DNA from: Kitasatospora aureofaciens
GTDB lineage: Bacteria; Actinomycetota; Actinomycetes; Streptomycetales; Streptomycetaceae
NCBI RefSeq assembly: GCF_001188955.3
Contig: NZ_JPRF03000012.1
Coordinates: 171,258-235,257 of the forward strand
DNA: 64,000 bases
Direction: 5' to 3'
Shown here: positions 17,276 to 26,059 of the stretch, piece after piece
Numbering within the stretch: position 1 is the stretch's first letter
How the letters are laid out: every line of letters starts with the position of its first letter
Notes under the pieces: model-generated
The model's input: only the letters and a program-made list of their open reading frames with translations
Database searches by the model: none
What the model was told of the DNA's origin: nothing
Made by a program: the position numbers and the translations under genes

Positions 17276-18177
17276 CGACGGACGCATCGCGCCTGTACCT
17301 GACCGACATCCGGCTGCCCGCCCGGGAGCCGTTCGACTTCCGGGCCTCGCTCGGGTTCATCGGCTCCTTCCCGGCGATGGCCGGGCAGCAGGGCACCGGG
17401 CAGGCCGCGCTCACCCTGGCCGTCCGGGAGGCCGGGGCGACCGTGGGCGTGCGGCTCACCGCCGCGCCCGGGGCGCCCGGGCTGGTCGGGCGGCTCGCCG
17501 CGGAGCGGCCGGTCACCGAGGAGGTGCTGCGGGCCGTCACCGAGCGGCTCGACTGCTACCTGGGCCTGTCCGACGACCTGACCGAGTTCTACCGGCTGGC
17601 CCGGCAGGACGAGCCCTTCGCCCGGGTGGTGGAGCGGCTGCACGGCTACCACCAGGTCAAGTTCCCGTCGCCGTTCGAGCTGCTCTGCTGGGCGATCCTG
17701 TGCCAGCGCACGCCGATGCCGGTGGCCCGGGAGGCGAAGCGGGCGCTGGTCGAGGCGGTCGGCAACCGGATCGACGTGGGTGCCGAGCGGCTGTGGGCGT
17801 TCCCGGACGTCGAACAGCTCACCCGGTTCGACGAGGGCGAGCTGCTCGCCCTGATCGGCAATCCGCGCAAGGCGGGCTACCTGTACCGCTCGGTGCGGCT
17901 GTGGGCCGGACTGGACGAGCACTTCCTGCGCACCGGCCCGTACCAGGAGGTCCGCGAGCAGTTGCTGACGCTGCCCGGGATCGGCGACTGGTCGGCCTCC
18001 TTCCTGCTGATCCGCGGGCTCGGGCGGATGGAGCGGATCGAGCTGGACAAGGAGATGGGCCGGGCCCTCCAGCGGGTCTACCGGCGGCCGGTCGACGAGG
18101 CGGAGTTCCGCCGGCTCGCCGAGCACTACGGCCCCTGGCAGGGCTACTGGGGGCACTACCTGCGGGCCGGCGGCTGA
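17272..18177 (+). CDS. AlkA-type DNA-3-methyladenine glycosylase
   Basis: A 301-residue helix-hairpin-helix DNA glycosylase that would excise alkylated bases, starting base-excision repair. The HhH motif is LLTLPGIGDWSASFLLIRGL (near 225-244) and the catalytic Asp lies in IELDKEMGRA about 15 residues on. The N-terminal half resembles the AlkA_N/TATA-box-like domain. The active-site segment differs from classic AlkA, so exact substrate is uncertain. Coupled by ATGA to the upstream MarR gene. Confidence 0.82.
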   Translation: MTTDASRLYLTDIRLPAREPFDFRASLGFIGSFPAMAGQQGTGQAALTLAVREAGATVGVRLTAAPGAPGLVGRLAAERPVTEEVLRAVTERLDCYLGLSDDLTEFYRLARQDEPFARVVERLHGYHQVKFPSPFELLCWAILCQRTPMPVAREAKRALVEAVGNRIDVGAERLWAFPDVEQLTRFDEGELLALIGNPRKAGYLYRSVRLWAGLDEHFLRTGPYQEVREQLLTLPGIGDWSASFLLIRGLGRMERIELDKEMGRALQRVYRRPVDEAEFRRLAEHYGPWQGYWGHYLRAGG

Positions 18178-18276
18178 CCGGGGACGTGACGGGGGCGGGA
18201 GCGGTCCCGTTGCGGCGTACGGGCGGACCTGCCCGGACAGGCCTCCGATGGCCGGGCGCGGCGCAGGGCCCGCGGT

Positions 18277-18282
18277 TAGCCT
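18277..18282 (+). promoter_or_regulatory. Probable leaderless -10 element
   Basis: TAGCCT sits 7 nt upstream of the ATG at 18290 and no Shine-Dalgarno is present. This is the spacing of leaderless actinobacterial genes, whose transcript begins at the start codon. Confidence 0.45.
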
Positions 18283-18289
18283 GGCCCGC

Positions 18290-18616
18290 ATGTACAACGA
18301 CGGTCTGGTGACGTGCACCGCGCGCGAGCTCGTGATTCGCCGGTACTACTTCCCGCTGGCCTCCGCCAAGCGGATCCCGTACGAGCGGATCCGCGGCCTG
18401 CAGCAGGTGCCGCTGAGCCGGCTCGGTGGGCGGTGGCGGATCTGGGGTTCGGGGGACTTCGTCCACTACTTCAACCTCGACCCGGGGCGGGTGGACAAGA
18501 GCGTCGCCTTCGTCCTCGACCTCGGGGCGCGGGTGAAGCCGGTCATCACCCCTGACGAGCCGGACCGGCTGGTCGCGGCGCTGGCGGAGCACCGCATCGA
18601 GGTGACCCGGGGGTAG
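18290..18616 (+). CDS. Small PH-like domain protein, unknown function
   Basis: A 108-residue soluble protein. The pattern of an early beta-hairpin (ELVIRRYYFPL), a conserved KRIPYERIRGLQQV segment and a late PDRLVAALAEHR helix resembles bacterial PH-like (bPH) domains found in Streptomyces. No membrane segment is visible. The start is set at the ATG behind a leaderless -10 element; an earlier in-frame ATG (18248) lacks support. It is convergent with the MFS gene that follows. Function unknown. Confidence 0.7.
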   Translation: MYNDGLVTCTARELVIRRYYFPLASAKRIPYERIRGLQQVPLSRLGGRWRIWGSGDFVHYFNLDPGRVDKSVAFVLDLGARVKPVITPDEPDRLVAALAEHRIEVTRG

Positions 18617-18655
18617 CCGCCCCCTCCAGTCGTGCGCAGGGCGGCCGGGCGGGGC

Positions 18656-20017
18656 TCAGCCGAGGGCCGGGCGGTGGCGGGGCCAGGTGGGGTGGTGCTG
18701 GTCGATGACGTAGTGGTGGCCGTGCTGCCAGGCGCCGCCGCCGGCCGGGTGGGCGTCGGCGAGGTGGGGGTGGCCGACGGGCAGGTCGGTGTGGAGGTGG
18801 CTGAGGGTGTCCGGGTCCCGGGCGGGCCAGAGGGTGGTGGCGGTCACGGCGGCGACGAGGGCGAGCGCGCCCAGGACGACGGCGGTGGCCGGGAGGCCGG
18901 CGCCGGCGGCGAGCCAGCCGGCCAGCGGGTAGGTGAGCAGCCAGCAGCCGTGGGACAGCGAGAACTGGGCGGCGAAGGCGGCGGGCAGGTCGGGGTCGGC
19001 GGCGGAGCGGCGGATGACCCGGCCGCCGGGCGTGAGGACGGCGGAGCCGGCGGCGCCGACCAGCGCCCAGGAGGCGAGCAGGGCGAACCAGGTGCCGGTG
19101 CCGGCCGGGGCGGCGGTGATCGCGGCGGCGGCGGCGAGCACGCAGGGCAGGGCGAAGGCGGCGGGCAGCATCACGGACCGGTCGCTGACCCGGGCCAGCA
19201 GCCGGGGCAGCAGTACGGCGGCGAGCATCGAGCCGACGCCGTACGCGCCGAGGGCCAGGGAGACGGCTCCGGCCGGGCGGTGGAAGTGGTCACGGACCAC
19301 GTTGACGGTGTCGACGAAGACGATCGCGCCCGTGGCCGCGACGGCGAGGTCCAGGGCGAGCAGGGCCCGCAGCCGCGGGGTGGCGCGGAACAGCCGGGTG
19401 CCGAAGGCGGCCTTGCGGTAGAGGCCGCCGCCGCGTTCGACCGGTTTCGGACCGGGGAGGACGGCGGAGACGACCAGGGTGGCGGAGGCGAGGAAGCCGG
19501 CCGTCGTCCCGGCGAACAGCCAGTTGTAGGAGACCACCGAGAGCAGCAGTGCGGCGAGCGCCGGGCTGAACAGCGACTCGAAGTCGTAGGCCATCCGGGA
19601 CATCGACAGCGCCTGGGTGTAGTCGCGTTCGGCGGGCAGCACGTCCGGGATGGTGGCCTGGAAGGTCGGGGTGAAGGCGGCGGAGGCGGCCTGGAGCAGG
19701 AAGATCAGGACGTAGATCTGCCACACCTGGTCGACGAACGGCAGGGCGAGGGCGACGGCGGCCCGGGTGAGGTCCATGCCGACCATCAGGGTGCGCGGGG
19801 GGACCCGCCCGGCGAGGACTCCGGCGACGGGCGCGACGGTCACGTACGCGATCATCTTGATGGCCAGGGCGGTGCCGAGTACGGCCGAGGCGTTGTTCCC
19901 GGCGATCGAGTAGGCCAGCAGCGAGAGCGCCACGGTGGCCAGGCCGGTGCCGATGAGGGCCACGACCTGGGCGGTGAACAGGTGGCGGTAGGTCCGGTTG
20001 CGCAGCACGGTCAGCAT
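18656..20017 (-). CDS. MFS efflux transporter with His-rich tail
   Basis: A 453-residue major facilitator with about 12 hydrophobic segments. The MFS signature-like loop AGRVPPRTLMVGMDLTRA lies between helices 2 and 3. The cytoplasmic C-terminus is unusually rich in His (HLHTDLPVGHPHLADAH, then HGHHY and HH), which suggests metal binding. An ArsR/SmtB-type repressor lies immediately upstream on the same strand, so efflux of a metal, or of a drug under metal control, is plausible. An AT-rich patch (catagttaatgcg) in the 112-bp gap before the gene probably holds its own promoter. Confidence 0.82.
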   Translation of the reverse strand: MLTVLRNRTYRHLFTAQVVALIGTGLATVALSLLAYSIAGNNASAVLGTALAIKMIAYVTVAPVAGVLAGRVPPRTLMVGMDLTRAAVALALPFVDQVWQIYVLIFLLQAASAAFTPTFQATIPDVLPAERDYTQALSMSRMAYDFESLFSPALAALLLSVVSYNWLFAGTTAGFLASATLVVSAVLPGPKPVERGGGLYRKAAFGTRLFRATPRLRALLALDLAVAATGAIVFVDTVNVVRDHFHRPAGAVSLALGAYGVGSMLAAVLLPRLLARVSDRSVMLPAAFALPCVLAAAAAITAAPAGTGTWFALLASWALVGAAGSAVLTPGGRVIRRSAADPDLPAAFAAQFSLSHGCWLLTYPLAGWLAAGAGLPATAVVLGALALVAAVTATTLWPARDPDTLSHLHTDLPVGHPHLADAHPAGGGAWQHGHHYVIDQHHPTWPRHRPALG

Positions 20018-20129
20018 GGGCCCGTCCCGGGGCGGCGTCGGAGGGGTACGGGCTCATCATAGTTAATGCGTGCGTACCTGTGCACCTGTCGGCCGGGTCG
20101 AACGACCCCCGTGGGAGGGGCACTCGGGC

Positions 20130-20483
20130 TCAGTCGTGCGGCGGCAGGTGGGCGATCTGGTGGTCGGCGACGTTCAGTGCCTCGTCGACGAGCCGGCGCA
20201 GGTGCCCGTGGCGCAGTGAGTAGACCACCCGTCGCCCGTCCTTGCGGGTGGTGACCAGCCCGGCGAGGCGCAGCTTGGCCAGGTGCTGGCTGACCGACGG
20301 CCGGGCGGCGCCGGTCGCCCCGGTCAGCGTGGTCACGTCCGCCTCGCCCCGGCCGAGCCGCTCCAGCAGTGCCAGGCGGGTGCGGTCGGCCAGCAGGGCG
20401 AGCACGGACGCGGCCACGTCGAGCCGCGCCTCGGCCCGCTGCTGCGAGCGGTGTGCATCTGCCGGATCTGTGCCGGAACTCAT
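20130..20483 (-). CDS. ArsR/SmtB-family repressor
   Basis: A 117-residue winged-helix regulator. The helix-turn-helix is TGAARPSVSQHLAKLRLAGL, with the family landmark DRTRLALLERL before it and RKDGRRVVYSL as the wing. The last helix carries GHL ... DHQIAHLPPHD, His/Asp residues where alpha-5 metal sites occur in SmtB/CzrA/NmtR, but the pattern is not an exact match to any of these. The ATG at 20483 is chosen because TACGAT lies 6 nt upstream (leaderless type); ATG 20519 is an alternative. It probably represses the downstream MFS gene. Confidence 0.82.
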   Translation of the reverse strand: MSSGTDPADAHRSQQRAEARLDVAASVLALLADRTRLALLERLGRGEADVTTLTGATGAARPSVSQHLAKLRLAGLVTTRKDGRRVVYSLRHGHLRRLVDEALNVADHQIAHLPPHD

Positions 20484-20545
20484 GGCGTCATCGTACGGCC
20501 CGTGCGCATGTGCGCTCATGACGACGGACGGAACCGGCGCTGCGG

Positions 20546-21814
20546 TCAGCCCGCGGACGGCTCGACCGCCAGCTCCTCGGCGGCCGGCGCCGGGGCGGGT
20601 TCGAGGTCGCCCAGCCGCGGGATCACGATCAGGGCGGCGAGGATCAGGGCTCCGGCGATGACGATCGGGGTGCGGACGCTGACGGTGGCCCCGATCCAGC
20701 CGCTGAGGCCGGCGCCGATCAGCATCCCGATCCGGGTCAGCATCAGGTAGCAGCTGTTGACCCGGCCGAGCAGTTCCTTCGGCACGGTCTGCTGGCGCAG
20801 CGAGATCGCCTGGACGTTCCAGGTCACCACCCCGAAGTTGCCGAGGGCGAACAGCGGCGCCACCACGAACACCGAGGGGCTCAGGCCCATCAGCAGCAGC
20901 GAGGAGCCCATCAGGACGAAGGAGAGGGCGATGCGGGCCCGGCGGCCCATCCGCTCGCTGATCCGGCCGGCCAGCATGCTGGCCGCGGTGCCGCCGGCCA
21001 CGCCGGTGGCGAGGACGGCGCCGTACGCCCAGGTGGGTTCGCCCAGGGTGCGGGTGACCAGCAGCGCCATCATGGTGATGCCGAGCGCGGAGGCGCCTCC
21101 CGCCAGGGCGGAGAGCGAGGCGACCAGGCGCAGTTGCTTGTGCCGGTAGAGCCAGCGGACGCCCTCGCGGACCTCGGCCATCACCCGGCGGTCGGACTTC
21201 GCGCGGGGGGCGCCGGAGCGGCCGGTCGCGGCGACCAGGAGGGCGGCGACCGCGAAGGAGGCGCCGTCCACGGTGAACGGGTAGCCGGCGGCGACGGCGA
21301 ACAGCGTGGTGCCGACCATCGGGCCGATCATCCGGCCGACCAGCAGGCCGCCCTGGAGGCGGCCGTTGGCGACGTCCAGCCGGTCGGAGCTGACCACGTC
21401 CGGGATGGTGGAGGTGGCGGCGTTGACGAACACCGTCTCACCGCAGCCCAGGACGAAGGCCAGGGCCGCGAGCAGGGCGAGCGGCGGGGTGCCGGAGAAG
21501 ACGCAGGCCGCGAAGCCGAGCACGATGGCGGCACGTCCGAAGTCGATGGTCCACATCAGCCGGCGGCGGTCGAAGCGGTCGGCGATGACCCCGCCGAACA
21601 GAGCCATCAGCAGCCAGGGCAGTGATCCGGCCACCGCGACCACGGACACCGAGGACGGGGAGTCCGAAATGGCCAGTGCGAGCAGCGGCAGCGACGAGTC
21701 CCGCATGCCGTCGCCGACCGCTGAGATCGACGAGGCCGACCACAGCATGGCGAATTTCCGGCCCAGTTGGGGCCTGGTGCGGTGCGGGGGTGTCGCAAGG
21801 CTGGCTGAGGTCAC
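20546..21814 (-). CDS. MFS transporter (MFS_3/enterobactin-exporter type)
   Basis: A 422-residue major facilitator of the MFS_3 type with about 12 membrane segments. The loop between helices 2 and 3 reads GGVIADRFDRRRLMW, the classic family signature. The middle loop is charged (GAPRAKSDRRVMAEVREGVRWLYRH), as in macrolide/siderophore exporters. The GTG start follows CATACT by 6 nt and lacks a Shine-Dalgarno, so it may be leaderless. The ArsR gene lies 62 bp further along on the same strand. Substrate unknown. Confidence 0.82.
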   Translation of the reverse strand: MTSASLATPPHRTRPQLGRKFAMLWSASSISAVGDGMRDSSLPLLALAISDSPSSVSVVAVAGSLPWLLMALFGGVIADRFDRRRLMWTIDFGRAAIVLGFAACVFSGTPPLALLAALAFVLGCGETVFVNAATSTIPDVVSSDRLDVANGRLQGGLLVGRMIGPMVGTTLFAVAAGYPFTVDGASFAVAALLVAATGRSGAPRAKSDRRVMAEVREGVRWLYRHKQLRLVASLSALAGGASALGITMMALLVTRTLGEPTWAYGAVLATGVAGGTAASMLAGRISERMGRRARIALSFVLMGSSLLLMGLSPSVFVVAPLFALGNFGVVTWNVQAISLRQQTVPKELLGRVNSCYLMLTRIGMLIGAGLSGWIGATVSVRTPIVIAGALILAALIVIPRLGDLEPAPAPAAEELAVEPSAG

Positions 21815-21881
21815 CGACGCAGTATGGCATGGCCGCTACAGATTTGGCCGCCCCTTCACAGAGCATCCCCAGCCGGAAGTC

Positions 21882-22610
21882 TCAGAGTCCGGAAACCCCC
21901 TTGACGAGGGTGCTCACTCCGCCCGCGAGGGCCAGCCCCAGCACCACCGTCCGGGCCCGCGGCTCCGGCACCCGGGTGGTCAGCAGCCGGCCGGCCACCG
22001 CCCCGCCGGCCAGCGCCACGGTCACCAATCCCCAGGCGGGAGGGTTCAGTTGGGGAACGCCCTTGACCGCCAGCGAGAAGGCGTTCACGACCACACCGTA
22101 CAGCTGGGCGTTCGGCACGAACTCCCGGGCCGTCCAGCCGGAGTTCACCGCGTAGAGCGAGACCGCCGGGCCGCCGACCCCGGCCGCGGAGTTCATCAGC
22201 CCGCTGGTGGCGCCCGCGACGACCGCCCCGCCGACCCCGCGCAGGGCGGCCGCCCGCACCCCGCGGATCACCAGCAGGGCGGCCGCGGTGACCAGCACGC
22301 CGATGCCGACCAGCAGTTCCGGCGTGGGCACCGTCGCCGCCACCCAAGCCCCCGCGGGTACCGTGCAGACGGCCGCGGCCATCAGCGGCAGCATCGCTCC
22401 GGGCCGGACCTGCCGCCAGCTCCCGGCCAGCCCGACCGCACTGATCGCCAGCGCGGCGAAGTTCGCCAGCGTCACCCCGCTGTTCGGACCGAGCAGCAGC
22501 ACCAGGACGGGCGCCGCGACCAGGGCGAAGCCGAGCCCGGCCAGCCGCTGGACGGTGGCGCCGAGCAGGACCACCAGCCCCAGCAGCAGTTGGCCGCTCC
22601 AGCCGCTCAT
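21882..22610 (-). CDS. TauE/SafE-family membrane permease
   Basis: A 242-residue protein with about 8 hydrophobic helices and the internal duplication typical of TauE/SafE sulfite or organic-anion exporters. One half contains RLAGLGFALVAAPVLVLLLGP, the other NSAAGVGGPAVSLYA. The ATG overlaps the stop of the upstream lyase-like gene (TGATG), so the two are translationally coupled, although a functional link between an exporter of this family and a polysaccharide lyase is not obvious. Confidence 0.85.
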   Translation of the reverse strand: MSGWSGQLLLGLVVLLGATVQRLAGLGFALVAAPVLVLLLGPNSGVTLANFAALAISAVGLAGSWRQVRPGAMLPLMAAAVCTVPAGAWVAATVPTPELLVGIGVLVTAAALLVIRGVRAAALRGVGGAVVAGATSGLMNSAAGVGGPAVSLYAVNSGWTAREFVPNAQLYGVVVNAFSLAVKGVPQLNPPAWGLVTVALAGGAVAGRLLTTRVPEPRARTVVLGLALAGGVSTLVKGVSGL

Positions 22611-23503
22611 CAGTGCTGGACGCCGGCGGAGAGCGAGAAGTCGGCGAAGTACGCCTGCTGGGTGCTCGCCGGGCCCCAACTGGTGTCGTGGCCGCCGTAG
22701 AAGGTGGAGAACAGCACCCCGCCGAAGGGGATGGAGCCGATGCCGGAGGCGGTGCCCTTGGCGGCGTGCACCTGGCGGCCGTCGTACCAGACGGTGATGT
22801 CGCCGGTGCCGCGGTCCACCAGCTGTTCGACGGTGTGCCAGCGGTCGTCGGCCTGGAAGTGCCAGTCGCCCAAGCCCTCGTCCACGCCGTAGCCGGTGGG
22901 GCCGGAGTTGCTCGGGGTGTAGAGGTAGACCTCGCCGTTGTCGGGGCTGCCCTTGGCGGCCCGCCACATGTAGCGGGTGGACCAGCCGGCGCCGTGGTTG
23001 CCGCCGGACTCCTCGCCGATCTTCCCGCCGTACAGGCCGGGCAGCTTGCCGGCCTTGCCCCAGTCGCGGCCGGCGGGGAACCGGACGGAGTACTTGAGGT
23101 CCAGGGTTCGGCCCTGGGCGAGCGCGGACAGGCCGAGGGCGTTCAGGTCGGTGTAGAACTGCCCGCCGCCCGGGTTGGGGCAGTCCGTGCAGGAGTTGGC
23201 GGAGGAGCCCGCGCCGTACGTCACCCGCAGCACCGGGCCGCCGCCGGGGGCGGCCGGGTTGGCGACGGCGCCGAAGTCGGCCGCGCCCCAGGCGCCCTGG
23301 TCGGCCACGCCCCAGGCCCGGCGCCACTGCGGAGTGCCGTAGTCCCGGAATCCGCCGGTCCAGGCCGCCGCTCGGCCCGGTACGGGCGCGGCGGCGGAAC
23401 CGGCGGTCGGGTGGTCCGTGGCCCGGGCCGGGGTGGCCGCGCAGCCGGCGGTGGCGAGCAGGGCCAGTGCGGCCAGGGCGGCGGTGCGCGCGGTGCGGTT
23501 CAT
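22610..23503 (-). CDS. Polysaccharide-lyase-like lipoprotein (PL14 type)
   Basis: A 297-residue predicted lipoprotein: an n-region with Arg, a hydrophobic stretch and a lipobox TAGC near residue 21. The mature part carries the motifs YSVRFPAGRDWGKAGKLPGL and YGGKIGEESGG seen in PL14-type polysaccharide lyase domains, plus a jelly-roll-like C-terminus (YFADFSLSAG). It would be anchored outside the membrane and cleave an anionic polysaccharide such as an alginate or glucuronan. Family assignment is from motif memory; substrate is not known. Confidence 0.7.
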   Translation of the reverse strand: MNRTARTAALAALALLATAGCAATPARATDHPTAGSAAAPVPGRAAAWTGGFRDYGTPQWRRAWGVADQGAWGAADFGAVANPAAPGGGPVLRVTYGAGSSANSCTDCPNPGGGQFYTDLNALGLSALAQGRTLDLKYSVRFPAGRDWGKAGKLPGLYGGKIGEESGGNHGAGWSTRYMWRAAKGSPDNGEVYLYTPSNSGPTGYGVDEGLGDWHFQADDRWHTVEQLVDRGTGDITVWYDGRQVHAAKGTASGIGSIPFGGVLFSTFYGGHDTSWGPASTQQAYFADFSLSAGVQH

Positions 23504-23586
23504 CCGGGCTCCTCGGTCGGCGGGCGATTCCTACCGATCATGCCGCACGGCCGAGTTGTGGTCGGGCAAAGGAAGGGGAAAGGACT

Positions 23587-23635
23587 GTGGCCAGGTGGGC
23601 GGTTCACGGGGAGGGTGAACCGCCCACCCGGCCAC
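23587..23635. terminator. Strong hairpin terminator
   Basis: A 21-bp stem with one mismatch (GTGGCC, then GGTGGGCGGTTCAC paired with its complement) around a 7-nt loop. It lies 131 bp beyond the stop of the aldo-keto reductase on the minus strand and should end the MFS-AKR transcript. No U-tract follows, as is usual in Streptomyces. Confidence 0.75.
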
Positions 23636-23765
23636 GGCCGTTCTACGGGCTGCCAGGCCGTCGGCGTCCGGTGCGGGGTGTCGAGGCCGTCACGGGGAGG
23701 CCCTGAAGAGCTCCTCGGCGTCGGCGTGGGCCTTGGTGACGCCGTCGGCAGGCCGTCGGGGTGGA

Positions 23766-24605
23766 TCAGTTGAACTGGTCCGGGTGCGGGCCGGTGCGCA
23801 GGCCGCGGTCGGTGGCGGCGATGGCGGCCATGTCCTGTTCGGTGAGTTCGAAGTCGAAGACGTCGAGGTTCTGGCGGATCCGGGCCGGGGTGACGGACTT
23901 GGGGATCACGATGTTGCCGAGCTGGAGGTGCCAGCGCAGGACGACCTGGGCCGGGGACCTGCCGGTGCGCCCGGCGACGGCGGTGACGGCCGGGTCGTCG
24001 AGGACGGCGCCCTGGGCGAGCGGGCTCCATGCCTCGGTGGCGATGCCGTGCCGGGCGTGGAAGGCGCGCAGCTCGGCCTGCTGGAGGCCGGGGTGCAGCT
24101 CGACCTGGTTGACGGCGGGGACGAGTTCGCTGGTGTCCAGCAGGCGCTGGAGGTGGGCGGGCTGGAAGTTGGAGACGCCGGCGGCGCGGATGCGGCCCTC
24201 GGCGGCCAGGCGCTCCAGGGCACGCCAGGTGTCGAGGTAGAGGTCGCGGGCCGGGGCGGGCCAGTGGATCAGGTAGAGGTCGACGTGGTCGAGGCCGAGC
24301 TTGGTGAGGCTGGCGTCGAAGGCGCGCAGGGTGGCGTCGTAGCCCTGGTCGGCGTTCCACAGCTTGGTGGTGACGAACAGGTCCTGGCGTGCGAGGCCGG
24401 AGGCGGCCAGGGCGCGGCCGACGCCGGTCTCGTTGCCGTAGACGGCGGCCGTGTCGATGCTGCGGTAGCCGGCCTCGAGGGCGGAGCCGACCGCGGCGGT
24501 GGTCTCGTCGTCGGGGACCTGGAAGACGCCGAAGCCGAGCTGGGGGATCTCGACGCCGTTGTTCAGCTTCACGCTCGGGACGGTCGGGACGTCGGGGGTG
24601 CTCAT
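23766..24605 (-). CDS. Aldo-keto reductase (2,5-diketo-gluconate reductase-like)
   Basis: A 279-residue NADPH-dependent TIM-barrel reductase. The tetrad is visible: Asp and Tyr in SIDTAAVYGNE, Lys in TTKLWN, His in YLIHWP. The NADPH-binding IPKSV and a late RIRQNLDVFDF are also present. The ATG at 24605 is preferred because AAGGAAG lies 8 nt upstream; an ATG 24 nt earlier has a weaker site. It follows the MFS gene by about 50 bp and both are probably under the divergent MarR regulator, suggesting detoxification of reactive carbonyls or quinones plus export. Confidence 0.88.
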   Translation of the reverse strand: MSTPDVPTVPSVKLNNGVEIPQLGFGVFQVPDDETTAAVGSALEAGYRSIDTAAVYGNETGVGRALAASGLARQDLFVTTKLWNADQGYDATLRAFDASLTKLGLDHVDLYLIHWPAPARDLYLDTWRALERLAAEGRIRAAGVSNFQPAHLQRLLDTSELVPAVNQVELHPGLQQAELRAFHARHGIATEAWSPLAQGAVLDDPAVTAVAGRTGRSPAQVVLRWHLQLGNIVIPKSVTPARIRQNLDVFDFELTEQDMAAIAATDRGLRTGPHPDQFN

Positions 24606-24656
24606 GGTGTCTGCTTCCTTGCTGCTCATGGCGGTGCTTCTGCTGGGGAGTCGGGC

Positions 24657-25853
24657 TCAGTGGTGGGCGGGGATCCGCGGTGCGGCGGCCGGGTCCGGGG
24701 CGGGGGTGCGCTCGCGGCGCTCCAGTGCGGCGGACCAGAGGGCGAGGACGAGCGCGGCCGCGGCGAGCAGGGCGCCGACCCAGTTGGGGGCGGTGTAGCC
24801 GAGGCCGGCGCTGATGACGATCCCGCCGAGCCAGGCCGCCAGGGCGTTGCCGAGGTTGAAGGCGCCGATGTTGACGGCCGAGGCGAGGGTGGGGGCGCCG
24901 TGGGCCTGGTCGAGGACGCGCTTCTGCAGCGGGGGGACGGTGGCGAAGCCGAGGGCGCCGACGAGCAGGATGGTGGCGGCGGCGGTGATCTCGTTGTGGG
25001 CGGTGAGGGTGAACAGGGCCAGGACGAGGGCGAGCCCGCCGAGGGTGCCGTAGAGCATCGGCATCAGGTGGCGGTCGGCGAACCTGCCGCCGAGCAGGTT
25101 GCCGAGGAACATGCCGACGCCGAACAGGACGAGCAGCCAGGTGACGGCGCCGTCGGAGTAGCCGGTGACGTGGGTCATCATCGGGGCGATGTAGGTGATC
25201 GCGGCGAAGACCCCGCCGAAGCCGAGGACGGTCATCGCCATGGCGAGCAGGACCTGGGGGTTGCGGAAGGCGGTCAGCTCGCGGCGCAGGTGGGCGCCCT
25301 CGGGGCGGGGTACGGCGGGCACGAGCCTGGCGATGCCGAGCAGGCCGACCAGCCCGAGCGCGGCGACGGCGGTGAAGGTGGTGCGCCAGCCGACGGCCTG
25401 GCCGATGAAGGTGCCGAGCGGGACGCCGACGATGTTGGCGACGGTCAGTCCGGTGAACATGGTGGCGATGGCGCCGGCCTTCTTCTGCGGGGCGACGAGT
25501 TCGGCGGCGACGACCGACCCGATGCCGAAGAACGCGCCGTGGGCGAGCGAGGTGACGATCCGCCCGGCGAGCATCAGCGGGAAGCTGGGGGCGACGGCGG
25601 AGAGCAGGTTGCCGACCGTGAAGAGGGCCATCAGCAGCATGAGCATGGTCTTGCGGCTGATCCGGGTGCCCAGAACGGTCATCAGCGGGGCGCCGATCAC
25701 CACGCCGAGCGCGTACCCGGTGACCAGCAGGCCGGCGGTGGGGACGGACACGCCGTAGTCGCCCGCGATCTGGGGCAGCAGGCCCATGATCACGAACTCG
25801 GTGGTCCCGATCCCGAAGGCCCCGATGGCCAGGGCGAGAAGTGCGAGGGGCAT
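24657..25853 (-). CDS. MFS transporter, DHA1 (AraJ/YdhP type)
   Basis: A 398-residue 12-helix major facilitator. The start GAFGIGTTEFVIMGLLPQIA and the GTRISRKTMLMLLMALFT loop are diagnostic of the AraJ/YdhP/NepI branch. GGAGG precedes the ATG by 7 nt. It forms an operon with the aldo-keto reductase and is divergent from a MarR gene, so substrate-induced efflux is the likely role. The exact substrate cannot be told. Confidence 0.87.
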   Translation of the reverse strand: MPLALLALAIGAFGIGTTEFVIMGLLPQIAGDYGVSVPTAGLLVTGYALGVVIGAPLMTVLGTRISRKTMLMLLMALFTVGNLLSAVAPSFPLMLAGRIVTSLAHGAFFGIGSVVAAELVAPQKKAGAIATMFTGLTVANIVGVPLGTFIGQAVGWRTTFTAVAALGLVGLLGIARLVPAVPRPEGAHLRRELTAFRNPQVLLAMAMTVLGFGGVFAAITYIAPMMTHVTGYSDGAVTWLLVLFGVGMFLGNLLGGRFADRHLMPMLYGTLGGLALVLALFTLTAHNEITAAATILLVGALGFATVPPLQKRVLDQAHGAPTLASAVNIGAFNLGNALAAWLGGIVISAGLGYTAPNWVGALLAAAALVLALWSAALERRERTPAPDPAAAPRIPAHH

Positions 25854-26059
25854 GGCGCGACCTCCGTGCGATTGCTAGTGCGCCTTACGCGCCTCGACAA
25901 TAGTTGCAAGCGCGCCATAAGCGCAAGTGCGGGCATTCGCCTGGCGCGGTGGACCTGCGCGGGAACGTGCTTGCATTCGCGTTATATCTGCCCTCGAAAA
26001 TATTTCAGGGCAAGCCCTATCCTGGAGTCCTGCTCGCACCTGGAAGGAGACCCGGGCCG
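25854..26059. promoter_or_regulatory. Divergent MFS / MarR control region
   Basis: This 206-bp region is AT-rich compared with its surroundings. It contains AAGCGC twice 11 bp apart (25908 and 25919), related GCGCCTTACGCGC at 25882-25894, and a second cluster TTGCATTCGCGTTATA at 25971-25986. Repeated half-sites between a MarR gene and its divergent target are the usual operator layout. Exact promoter elements are not assigned. Confidence 0.45.

Noticed and set aside
18632..20062. Plus-strand Gly-rich frame of 476 codons
   Set aside because: Antisense to the MFS exporter; composition (GEGGG runs) is the GC-bias shadow of a membrane protein.
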